From Candidatus Buchananbacteria bacterium RIFCSPLOWO2_02_FULL_46_11b (lineage in GTDB: Bacteria; Patescibacteriota; Patescibacteriia; Buchananbacterales; UBA6539), in NCBI GenBank assembly GCA_001817615.1, contig MHIR01000027.1, forward strand, positions 1-9,720: a DNA stretch of 9,720 nt. The letters run 5' to 3'. Numbering within the stretch: position 1 is the stretch's first letter; the number at the start of each line of letters is the position of its first letter. The translations under genes were made by a program, and so were the position numbers. Shown in pieces: positions 1 through 6,090 of this stretch. A model generated the notes under the pieces. The model had not been told where the DNA came from. It was given only the letters and a program-made list of their open reading frames with translations, and searched no databases.

Positions 1-1266
1 ACCGTGACCATTACGGCTTCAGCCAGCTTTTGCAGTTTTGGCGGCGGCAGCACGGGCGGCACGCCGGGTGGCGGTGGCGGTGGAACGTTGACAGTGCCGA
101 GCGCGACTTTAATTTCTATCAGCGCCGGCGCGGCCAGCACCGAGACTGTAAGCGTCACTTTAACCCTGGGGGCAACCAATGCCTCAACTATGCTAATCTC
201 CAATAAATCGGATTTTTCGGATGTTTCCAGCTGGCTGACTTACGCCGCGTCAAAAGCATGGACTTTGACGGCCGGCGCCGGCACCAAGACGGTTTACGTT
301 AAATTCCGCAGTTCAGACGGCGGCGAATCGGCCGCTAAAAGCGATACGATTGAATTAGTGGAGCCGGCCGCGGCCAAAAGCGGAGATATAACCGGTACGG
401 CCGGCGGCACGGTTATTTTATCCGGCAGTAAAGTATCAGTTATTGTTCCGGCGGGCGCGATTTCCGGTTCCGGCACCGTGACCATTACCCCGACCACCAC
501 TTACACGGCGCCGGCGGCCGGCACTCAAGTAGTCGGCGGCAAGGCGTATGATCTGACGCTGATGGTCGGCGGTACAGCGGCCACGACTTTCAGCAAAGCC
601 GTTACTTTGACTTTCACTTATACCGACGCGGAAATTGTAAATCTGGAAGAATCAACCCTGCAGGTTTATTATTGGGATACAACGACCAGCGCCTGGGTAA
701 AATTGGGCGGCGCGGTTGACGCGGCCAACAACAAAATTACCGTCACCACGACCCACTTTACCAAATTTGCCGTTTTAGGCACGGTTAAGGCCAGCCGCGC
801 CGGAAAATTGGTGAAATTAGCTTGTCCGGCCAATGCCGATGTCAATCATAAGTGCAAAGCGGTTTATTACGTCGGCAACAACAGCAGGCGCTACGTTTTC
901 CCGCATGAAAAAACCTTCAAAACCTGGTATGCGGATTATTCCGGCGTGGAAACAATCGGTGAAACCGACTTAGCCAGCTATATGATCGGCGGCAATGTCA
1001 CTTATCGCCCGGGCGTGAAAATGATTAAAATCACCACTGATCCGAAAGTCTATGCCGTGGATAAAAACGGGACTTTGCGCTGGTTAAAAACGGCGGATGT
1101 GGCCAAGGCGATTTACGGCAGCAGCTGGTCTAGTTTAGTGGAAGACGTGGCTGATTCATACTTTGTCAATTATAAGGCCGGCAGCGATGTGGCCGCGGCC
1201 GCGGATTTTGACAAGACCGCGGCGGCCAACGGTTCGGCGACAATTAATATTGATAAAGGATTGTAA
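1..1266 (+). CDS. Secreted/surface-anchored repetitive protein, C-terminal part (5' end outside window)
   Basis: The frame is open from base 1, so the GTG at 4 is probably internal and the gene starts upstream. From base 1 the product begins TVTITAS, followed by a Gly/Ser/Thr linker (about residues 14-28), Thr/Ala/Val-rich beta-type domains, and a segment VPAGAISGSGTVTITP (about 149-164) resembling the ZU5-like domains of surface proteins. The first 14 bases recur at 476-489, so the lost upstream part probably ends in a similar TVTIT strand. The last ~130 residues (VYYVGNNSRRYVFPHEKTF ... NVTYRPGVKMIKITTDPKVY ... GTLRWLKT) match a domain I know from many Patescibacteria surface proteins; its function is unknown. 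No membrane anchor is visible at the C-terminus. No catalytic motif is seen. The role in the cell envelope is inferred from composition and family resemblance. Confidence 0.75.
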   Translation, partial: TVTITASASFCSFGGGSTGGTPGGGGGGTLTVPSATLISISAGAASTETVSVTLTLGATNASTMLISNKSDFSDVSSWLTYAASKAWTLTAGAGTKTVYVKFRSSDGGESAAKSDTIELVEPAAAKSGDITGTAGGTVILSGSKVSVIVPAGAISGSGTVTITPTTTYTAPAAGTQVVGGKAYDLTLMVGGTAATTFSKAVTLTFTYTDAEIVNLEESTLQVYYWDTTTSAWVKLGGAVDAANNKITVTTTHFTKFAVLGTVKASRAGKLVKLACPANADVNHKCKAVYYVGNNSRRYVFPHEKTFKTWYADYSGVETIGETDLASYMIGGNVTYRPGVKMIKITTDPKVYAVDKNGTLRWLKTADVAKAIYGSSWSSLVEDVADSYFVNYKAGSDVAAAADFDKTAAANGSATINIDKGL

Positions 1267-1282
1267 ATAAGCGAAATTCTAT

Positions 1283-1314
1283 AAACAAAAAAGGCCGCCA
1301 GGCCTTTTTTGTTT
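1283..1314 (+). terminator. Rho-independent terminator of the surface-protein gene
   Basis: A perfect 14-bp stem (AAACAAAAAAGGCC, 1283-1296, with 1301-1314) closes a four-base GCCA loop. The GC core is followed by six T, and a further T-rich run continues to 1323. It lies 17 bases after the stop codon. The A/T flanks make it able to work in both directions. Confidence 0.9.
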
Positions 1315-1319
1315 TGGTT

Positions 1320-1335
1320 TTTTGTGTTATAATAA
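1320..1335 (+). promoter_or_regulatory. Extended -10 promoter
   Basis: TATAAT at 1328-1333 is preceded by TG at 1325-1326, giving a TGnTATAAT extended -10. The 16-base string TTTTGTGTTATAATAA is repeated exactly at 2058-2073 and nearly so upstream of prfB. No good -35 is seen, as is usual for extended -10 promoters. Predicted start of transcription is near 1340, which gives the downstream gene at 1571 a ~230-base leader containing the repeat hairpin. Confidence 0.6.
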
Positions 1336-1370
1336 GAGTATTGGTTGATTGTTTTTAATAGCTTGTGTTG

Positions 1371-1566
1371 ATAAGAAGAGATAAGAGGGCGTAAGAAGGC
1401 TTAAGAAGGCAAGAAGGCGAAGAGGACTTTAAGAAGTGAAGAAGATTAAGGCGGTTTAAGAGGGAAAAAGGAGGACTAAAGATGCCTTCTAATCCTCTTA
1501 AGCCCTCTCAATCTTCTTGCCCTCTTACCCTCTCAAGCCCTCTTATGCCTTCTTAACCCCTCTAAA
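1371..1566. repeat. Purine-arm/pyrimidine-arm scrambled inverted repeat array
   Basis: Roughly 1371-1480 is almost pure purine plus T, built from words such as GTAAGAAGGC, TTAAGAAGGC and ATAAGAGGGC. Roughly 1485-1566 is built from their reverse complements. Exact complementary pairs include 1381-1390 with 1537-1546, 1401-1410 with 1547-1556, and 1439-1447 with 1510-1518. The first two pairs cross rather than nest, so the arms share a vocabulary of ~10-bp words in shuffled order rather than forming one simple hairpin. The array lies between a promoter and the start codon at 1571. Confidence 0.75.
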
Positions 1567-1570
1567 TCAT

Positions 1571-1906
1571 ATGGCTCAAATTGACGAAAAAAATAATGAA
1601 AATCCGGCTGATTTTTCCGGCCAAGCGACAAACAGCGAAATTAAAAAGCTTTTGGAGGAAAACTTGAAATTGACTCGGGAAATCCACTCAATGGCCAAAA
1701 AAATCAAAGGCCAGCTTTTCTGGCAGCGGCTGTTTGGCGGGCTTAAGGTTTTAGCCGTTATTGTTTTATTGGCTTTAAGCTTTATCTATTTGCCGCCATT
1801 GCTGAATAACGCGATTGCGCCTTACCAAGAGCTTTTAAACATCAAGGCCGGCGGTTTGAGCGCCGATTCGGTCAGGCAGATCATTAATCAGCTGAATAGC
1901 CAATAA
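1571..1906 (+). CDS. Small single-span membrane protein with N-terminal coiled coil
   Basis: The 111-residue product is not assigned to a named family. Residues 1-20 are polar. Residues ~22-46 (EIKKLLEENLKLTREIHSMA) have heptad-like hydrophobic spacing and probably form a coiled coil. FWQRLFGG leads into one transmembrane helix at about 57-77 that ends in YLPPLL. A short tail of ~35 residues follows. Small proteins with this coiled coil-KGQLFWQR-TM-YLPPLL pattern are familiar to me from Patescibacteria genomes as hypothetical proteins. The frame is open back to an ATG at 1517, but those 18 codons come from the repeat array and have no protein-like character, so I start at MAQIDEK. No Shine-Dalgarno precedes this start. 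Topology and any partner are unknown. Confidence 0.75.
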   Translation: MAQIDEKNNENPADFSGQATNSEIKKLLEENLKLTREIHSMAKKIKGQLFWQRLFGGLKVLAVIVLLALSFIYLPPLLNNAIAPYQELLNIKAGGLSADSVRQIINQLNSQ

Positions 1907-1919
1907 TGTAAGCTATATA

Positions 1920-2016
1920 GTTAGGCAGTTAGGTAATCAGGTTGTCGGGTTATTGGGTTATTAGCTAAACAAGAATTATAGACTAACAACCTGACCACCT
2001 GACAACCTGACAACCT
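1920..2016. repeat. 8-bp-period inverted repeat array
   Basis: The left arm has 8-bp units (AGGTTGTC at 1939-1946, then GGGTTATT twice at 1947-1962). The right arm has four 8-bp units from 1983 to 2014 (CTAACAAC, CTGACCAC, then CTGACAAC twice). TCAGGTTGTC (1937-1946) is the exact complement of GACAACCTGA (2001-2010). The arms are separated by about 20 A/T-rich bases. It may act as a terminator for the gene ending at 1906, although it lacks a clean U-tract. Confidence 0.75.
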
Positions 2017-2025
2017 ATTTTAAAG

Positions 2026-2034
2026 TTATCCACA
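2026..2034 (+). promoter_or_regulatory. DnaA-box-like 9-mer TTATCCACA
   Basis: Exact match to the classical high-affinity DnaA box. The same 9-mer is found at 7710-7718. No AT-rich unwinding element or cluster of boxes accompanies it, so it is not evidence of an origin. It could be a regulatory DnaA site or chance. Confidence 0.35.
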
Positions 2035-2041
2035 AGTCATT

Positions 2042-2071
2042 TTTACCCCCACTCTGATTTTGTGTTATAAT
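2042..2071 (+). promoter_or_regulatory. Promoter of the exported surface protein
   Basis: TATAAT at 2066-2071 with TG at 2063-2064 makes an extended -10. TTTACC at 2042-2047 is a possible weak -35 with an 18-base spacer. Transcription would start near 2078, giving a ~30-base A/T-rich leader. Confidence 0.65.
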
Positions 2072-2108
2072 AAAAATATAGCCGTTAAAATCTTAATTTT
2101 TCAAAACT

Positions 2109-3560
2109 ATGGAAATCAAAAGAAAATTAGCGAAACTTTCGCCATTATTTCAAAGCGCGGCGGTCATCGCGATTTCAGCGCTTTTTGTTTTCTCGGCGGT
2201 CTACGCCGCCACGACCATCGGCGCCAGTATCACCACCGGCGGCAATCTGACCGTTACCGGCTGGGCTTCCAGCACCTCGGCCACGACCACCAGCTATTTA
2301 TACATCGGCGCGGACGGAACCGAGCCCAATCCCTGGAATTTTCAGAACGGGGACTTATATGTCCAGGATGATACCTTCCTAGGCAGTCAGGCAACATCAG
2401 TTACTTCTCTTTGGGTCGGTTCGGCCGGCACGGCCAATTATCTTAATTTGGCGGGCGGCGATTTATTTGTTCAGGATGATTTGCAAGTCGGCGACAGCCT
2501 TTGGGCCGATCATGCTTCCAGCACCTCGGCCACGACCACCAAGTATTTGATGGTGGGCAGCGGCTTTTCTTTGCCCGCGGCCTGGAATTATAACGAAGAC
2601 TTGGCGGTTTCCGGCGACGCCATGATTAACGGCAACGCCACGACCACGGGCCATTATAATTTCGGCAGCGCGACCGAGTATATCCGGGTGGAACTTGAAC
2701 CGTACCGGCCAAATTCCGCCTCCGGCAATATTCCCTGGCTTAAAGGCCGGAGTTTGAACGCGGCCGGCGGCATCGGCGTTTTTGGCGCGGAAACCGGATT
2801 ATTCATCAGGGAAAGCGGCGATGCCACTTATCCCGAACCAGTAATTATTTTTATTGATAATGCCGATGCCGAGCTGTCAAGGATTTACGGCAATAGCGAC
2901 GATGACAGCATAATATTTGCCAACGCGGCCGGCGGCTATAGTTTTGACGATACGATGTCTATTGGTGGCACGGCCGCGGCCGATGTCGGCCTTAGTATCA
3001 GCGAAAACATCACGGGCAGCGGCGCTAACCCTTATGGGTTAAGCATGATTTCCTCTATTGCCCCGGAGAACGGATACAGCGCTTATGGCGCGTTTATCAA
3101 CCCAACCTTTGGGCTTGCCGTCGGCAACACTTATCCGGTTCTTGCCAATTTATATGTTGACGGAGGTTCTACCGGCGTCCTCGGCGGCACGGCAACTGAT
3201 TATTACGGCTTATACGTGGACAAACCGTTGGCGGCCGGCGCAAGCGTGGCGACTAATATATACGGCGCTTATATCGAAGGCACCACGCTTTTGGACGGCA
3301 ACGCTTCCACAACCGGCGATTTGTTCGTTTCCGGCGGCACTTTTGATTTAACCACCAGCACCGGCACGACCACGCCCGGAATATTTTCCCAAAGTCTGGC
3401 TCGTTCCACTTCCACGATCAGCGCCGGCGTCATTACCAACGGCTCAACCAAGAAATCCGTCGGCTGTCTGGAGCTGGCGGCGACGAACGGCGCCTATTAT
3501 AGCTGCTTTATTGACACGGCCACGCCCAGTCTTGTTTGCCAGCTCGGCCGGTGCAATTAG
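2109..3560 (+). CDS. Exported repetitive surface protein with Cys-rich C-terminal motif
   Basis: The 483-residue protein begins with a clear signal peptide: KRK, a hydrophobic stretch at ~13-31, and a likely cleavage after VYA (31-33). The mature part is rich in Gly, Ala, Ser and Thr with beta-strand-like repeats. Examples are ASSTSATTT near 53 and again near 136, with a 28-bp exact DNA repeat at 2265-2292 and 2514-2541, and DLYVQDD/DLFVQDD. This suggests a fibre or beta-solenoid cell-surface protein. Near the C-terminus, GSTKKSVGCLEL ... YYSCFID ... LVCQLGRCN holds four cysteines. I recognise similar endings in Parcubacteria surface proteins, but the function is unknown. There is no LPXTG or C-terminal membrane anchor. 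The start has no Shine-Dalgarno; the signal peptide directly after ATG 2109 supports it. Adhesion is an inference. Confidence 0.8.
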   Translation: MEIKRKLAKLSPLFQSAAVIAISALFVFSAVYAATTIGASITTGGNLTVTGWASSTSATTTSYLYIGADGTEPNPWNFQNGDLYVQDDTFLGSQATSVTSLWVGSAGTANYLNLAGGDLFVQDDLQVGDSLWADHASSTSATTTKYLMVGSGFSLPAAWNYNEDLAVSGDAMINGNATTTGHYNFGSATEYIRVELEPYRPNSASGNIPWLKGRSLNAAGGIGVFGAETGLFIRESGDATYPEPVIIFIDNADAELSRIYGNSDDDSIIFANAAGGYSFDDTMSIGGTAAADVGLSISENITGSGANPYGLSMISSIAPENGYSAYGAFINPTFGLAVGNTYPVLANLYVDGGSTGVLGGTATDYYGLYVDKPLAAGASVATNIYGAYIEGTTLLDGNASTTGDLFVSGGTFDLTTSTGTTTPGIFSQSLARSTSTISAGVITNGSTKKSVGCLELAATNGAYYSCFIDTATPSLVCQLGRCN

Positions 3561-3568
3561 CGGTTATA

Positions 3569-3664
3569 TCAAGAAAGCAAAAAAGCAAGAAATCAAGAAA
3601 TCAAGAAATTAAAAAAGCAAAAAAGCAAAAATTTAATTGATTGTTTTTTTGTTTTTTTGTTTAG
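3569..3664. repeat. Twelve contiguous 8-bp units in an A-rich arm then a T-rich arm
   Basis: From 3569 the sequence divides without gaps into 8-bp units. Eight are A-rich (TCAAGAAA at 3569, 3593 and 3601; GCAAAAAA at 3577 and 3617; variants elsewhere). A TTAATTGA turn sits at 3633-3640, followed by T-rich units (TTGTTTTT at 3641 and 3649). The A-rich arm can fold on the T-rich arm as a long, slippable hairpin ending in U-runs, so it may terminate the gene ending at 3560. Confidence 0.75.
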
Positions 3665-3770
3665 GCCCGCCCAAATTTTGCTATTTTTAAAATAAATTTT
3701 TGATTATTTTTCATTTATTATTAATAGAAATAATCAAAATCGGACTAAAGCGGCAAAATTTGGGCGGGCC
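3664..3770. repeat. 107-bp element bounded by perfect 18-bp inverted repeats
   Basis: GGCCCGCCCAAATTTTGC (3664-3681) is the exact reverse complement of 3753-3770. Inside it, TTTTGATTATTT (3698-3709) pairs exactly with 3728-3739, giving a nested second stem. The interior is very A/T-rich and has no reading frame. It could be a MITE-like non-coding insertion or a large structured terminator. No target-site duplication is obvious at the edges. Confidence 0.7.
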
Positions 3771-3787
3771 GTATGTTTTTTTGATTT

Positions 3788-3800
3788 TTTGTGGTATAAT
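3788..3800 (+). promoter_or_regulatory. prfB: Extended -10 promoter of prfB
   Basis: TATAAT at 3795-3800 follows TGG (3792-3794). The whole string TTTTGTGGTATAAT differs in one base from the two promoters at 1320 and 2058. The -35 region is poor. Transcription should start near 3807, inside the left arm of the hairpin at 3800-3866, so this hairpin makes up nearly the whole prfB leader. Confidence 0.65.
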
Positions 3801-3866
3801 ATAAGTAAATCAAGCGGGCAAGTAGCGACAGGTCGCGACCTGTCGCTACGGCTTGATTTACTTATA
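3800..3866. repeat. Two-tier palindromic hairpin in the prfB leader
   Basis: An outer 16-bp perfect stem joins 3800-3815 (TATAAGTAAATCAAGC) with 3851-3866. Inside it lies a perfect 28-bp palindrome at 3822-3849, centred on GCGC-like bases 3835/3836 and beginning GTAGCGACAGG. Only GGCAA-type bases 3816-3821 and base 3850 are unpaired between the tiers. The GC-rich core in an A/T-rich spacer looks like a REP-type dispersed palindrome. It ends five bases before the prfB start codon. Confidence 0.75.
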
Positions 3867-3871
3867 AAATT

Positions 3872-5000
3872 ATGAAAGAGCTCATCCAACAATTAGCCGC
3901 TCTGAAGAAGAAGATTTCAGACACGCGGAGGTTGCTTTGACCTCGGCGGTCTTAAATTGGAAATTAAAAAATTAGAAGCCCGGATGAACCAGCCCGATTT
4001 TTGGCAAGACCAGAACCGGGCTAAGTCGGTTTCGCGGAGTTGTGAAAATTTGAAAAAGCAGGTGGAACCATGGGAAGAAATTGCCAAGGAAGCTGAAGAT
4101 AATTTGGCATTGGCCAAAGAAGTCAAAGAAGAAGACAAGGAATTGATAAAAGAAATAAAAAAAGAAGTTTTAAAACTGGAAAAAAAATTAAGCAAATTGG
4201 AATTTACGGTTTTATTTTCCGGCCCTTACGACGGCCATGACGCGGTAGCGGCGATTCACGCCGGCACCGGCGGCACGGAAGCCCAGGACTGGGCGCAGAT
4301 GCTTTGGCGCATGCTTTTAAGATATTGCGGGAAAAAAGGCTTTGAGACGAAGATTATTGATGAAACCCGGGGCCAGGAAGCCGGAATTAAAAGCGCGATG
4401 TTTGAAGTTTCCGGGTCTTTTGCTTTCGGCCATTTAAAATCCGAAGCCGGGGTGCACCGCCTGGTGCGGATTTCGCCGTTTGACGCGGAAAAAATGCGCC
4501 ATACTTCTTTTGCTTTGGTGGAAGTAATGCCGATTTTGGCGGATAACGAGGGCGTGGAAATAAATGAAAAAGATTTAAAAATTGATGTTTTTCGCTCCGG
4601 CGGCGCCGGCGGGCAAAGCGTCAACCGAACCGACTCGGCCGTGCGCCTCACCCATCTGCCCACCGGCCTGGTGGTCAAATGCCAAAACGAACGCTCCCAG
4701 TCGCAGAACAAAAAAATCGCTTTAAAAATCTTGCGGGCGAAATTGACGGAATTACAGGCGCGGGCCAAGGGCGCGAAGCTGTCGGAGATTCGGGGCGAGG
4801 TGCTGGCCGCGGCCTGGGGCAACCAGATTCGCTCCTATGTGCTGCAGCCTTATAAAATGGTCAAGGATCACCGCACGGATTTTGAGACTTCGGATGCCGA
4901 AGCGGTTTTGGACGGGGAGCTTGACGGATTGGTGGAAAGTTATTTAAGATATAGTAAGCAAGATAGGCAAGATAAGCGAGATAAGCAAGATAAGGATTAA
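3872..5000 (+). CDS. prfB: Peptide chain release factor 2, made by programmed +1 frameshift
   Basis: RF2 releases finished peptides at UGA and UAA codons. A 22-codon first frame (MKELIQQLAALKKK...) runs from ATG 3872 to an in-frame TGA at 3938-3940. Skipping T3938 moves translation into the long frame (DLGGLKLEIKK...), giving 375 residues, close to the usual ~365. Stop recognition motif SPF is at about 201-203 (RF1 would have PxT there) and the catalytic GGQ at about 246-248, matching E. coli RF2 spacing. The frameshift lets RF2 control its own level: low RF2 causes a pause at UGA and more shifting. The TTG at 3957 is not the start; the N-terminal helix would be lost. The last ~15 residues, SKQDRQDKRDKQDKD, follow the normal RF2 end and are encoded by 9-bp repeats of the spacer array. 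No Shine-Dalgarno precedes ATG 3872. Confidence 0.95.
3927..3941 (+). promoter_or_regulatory. prfB: prfB programmed +1 frameshift site
   Basis: Shine-Dalgarno-like GGAGG (3927-3931), a three-base spacer (TTG), slip codon CTT (3935-3937), stop TGA (3938-3940), then C3941. The order, spacing and TGAC context are the same as in E. coli prfB (AGGGGG, three bases, CTT TGA C). It needs a working anti-Shine-Dalgarno on 16S rRNA. Confidence 0.95.
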
Positions 5001-5036
5001 GCTTAACTCTTATCTTGCTGAAAATTTATCTTGCTT
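4956..5036. repeat. 9-bp repeat array and hairpin overlapping the prfB 3' end
   Basis: Four 9-bp units (AAGCAAGAT and one-base variants) fill 4956-4991, in frame with prfB. AGCAAGATAAG (4984-4994) pairs exactly with 5009-5019 around a TTAAGCTTAA palindrome (4997-5006) that includes the TAA stop. A further complementary word, ATCTTGCTT, is at 5028-5036. It probably serves as the prfB terminator, although there is no long U-tract. Confidence 0.75.
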
Positions 5037-5083
5037 AATTCCTGCCTAAGCGTAAGATAAAAGTTAATTTTTTACAAGACACT

Positions 5084-6013
5084 ATGCGTATATTAGTTAC
5101 CGGCGGCGCCGGGTTCATCGGCTCCCATCTCTGCGAATATCTGTTAAACCAGGGCAACCAGGTTGTCTGCCTGGATAATTTTTTTACCGGCCAAAAAAGG
5201 AATATTGAGCCGTTTTTAACCAATAAAAATTTTGAATTGGTTGAGCATAACGTCACGATTCCTTTTGATTTAAAAGTTGATCAAATTTATAATCTGGCCT
5301 GTCCGGCTTCGCCCATTCATTACCAAAAAAATCCGATTGAAACCGTGCGGACCAATGTTTTGGGCGCGATCAATTGCCTGGATTTGTCAAAGAAGCTTGG
5401 CGGCGTTAAAGTCCTGCAGGCTTCCACCTCGGAAGTCTACGGCGATCCGGCCGTTCATCCGCAAGTGGAAACCTATAACGGCAATGTCAATCCCATCGGC
5501 CCCCGCGCCTGCTATGACGAAGGCAAGCGCTGCGCCGAGACTTTATTTTTTGATTACCACCGCGAGGCCAAAATTCCGATTAAAGTGGTGCGGATTTTCA
5601 ATACCTACGGACCGAACATGAAAAAAGACGACGGCCGGGTGGTTTCCAACTTCATTATTCAGGCTTTAAGAGGAGACGATATCACCATTTACGGCAGCGG
5701 GGAGCAGACGCGGTCATTTTGCTATGTTTCGGATTTGATTTTAGGGCTGGTTAAAATGATGGATTTTGACGGCTTTTCCGGCCCGGTTAATCTGGGTAAC
5801 CCCGGCGAATTTACAGTCAAACAATTAGCCGAGATGGTGATTGAGATGACGGGCAGTAAAAGCAAAATTGTTTATGAACCTTTGCCGGCCGATGATCCCA
5901 AACAAAGACGGCCGGATATCGGTTTAGCCAAAGAGAAGCTTGATTGGGCGCCGAAAGTTCAATTGGCCGAAGGGCTGGAAAAGACGATTGCGTATTTTAG
6001 GAAAGTAAATTAG
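5084..6013 (+). CDS. UDP-glucuronate decarboxylase (UDP-xylose synthase), extended SDR family
   Basis: Cytosolic NAD-dependent enzyme that oxidises UDP-glucuronate at C4, decarboxylates it and reduces the product to UDP-xylose, a donor for surface glycans. The 309 residues show the Rossmann motif GGAGFIG (7-13) with D31 for the NAD ribose, the family signature ACPASPIHY (72-80), the catalytic TSE region (115-117), Y144xxxK148 within RACYDEGK, and VNPIGPR just before it. GSGEQTRSF (204-212) and DDPKQRRPDI also match this family closely, which separates it from general epimerases and from dTDP-glucose dehydratases. Length is typical of short bacterial forms without a membrane anchor. There is no Shine-Dalgarno; the start is fixed by the Rossmann strand at residue 2. 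A possible weak promoter lies at 5031-5058. The TAG stop falls in the first unit of the next array. The 77-base gap leaves cotranscription with the next gene likely but not certain. Confidence 0.92.
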   Translation: MRILVTGGAGFIGSHLCEYLLNQGNQVVCLDNFFTGQKRNIEPFLTNKNFELVEHNVTIPFDLKVDQIYNLACPASPIHYQKNPIETVRTNVLGAINCLDLSKKLGGVKVLQASTSEVYGDPAVHPQVETYNGNVNPIGPRACYDEGKRCAETLFFDYHREAKIPIKVVRIFNTYGPNMKKDDGRVVSNFIIQALRGDDITIYGSGEQTRSFCYVSDLILGLVKMMDFDGFSGPVNLGNPGEFTVKQLAEMVIEMTGSKSKIVYEPLPADDPKQRRPDIGLAKEKLDWAPKVQLAEGLEKTIAYFRKVN

Positions 6014-6090
6014 TGAATTAGTGAACTAGTTTCTAATTCACTAATCCACTAATTCACTAATCCACTAATTTACTAATTTACTATTTTACT
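6010..6090. repeat. 8-bp-period inverted array filling the spacer between two sugar genes
   Basis: Left arm: TTAGTGAA twice (6010-6025), overlapping the TAG stop (6011-6013). Right arm: seven units from 6033 to 6088 (CTAATTCA and CTAATCCA alternating, then CTAATTTA twice and CTATTTTA). The next partial unit, CTATG, contains the start codon at 6091. TTAGTGAATTAG pairs with CTAATTCACTAA. The spacer holds almost nothing else. Confidence 0.8.

Noticed and set aside
1517..1570. N-terminal extension of the small membrane protein from ATG 1517
   Set aside because: These codons are made of the pyrimidine-rich repeat arm, and MAQIDEK at 1571 looks like a normal protein start.
1920..2016. CRISPR array
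   Set aside because: Units are 8 bp, tandem without spacers, inverted between the arms, and no cas genes are present; the same reasoning applies to the other arrays.
2026..2034. Replication origin
   Set aside because: A single DnaA-like box without clustering, unwinding element or dnaA/dnaN neighbours.
2060..2371. Reading frame beginning MCYNKN overlapping the exported protein
   Set aside because: It begins within the -10 box region and is an out-of-frame His/Arg-rich shadow of the surface-protein gene.
4256..4822. 188-residue frame on the minus strand within prfB
   Set aside because: Antisense shadow of a conserved gene; no recognisable domain and no start signals.
3957..5000. prfB starting at TTG 3957, or prfB as a frameshifted pseudogene
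   Set aside because: The upstream 22 codons, GGAGG, CTT TGA C and restored full length show a programmed frameshift, not a mutation or an internal start.
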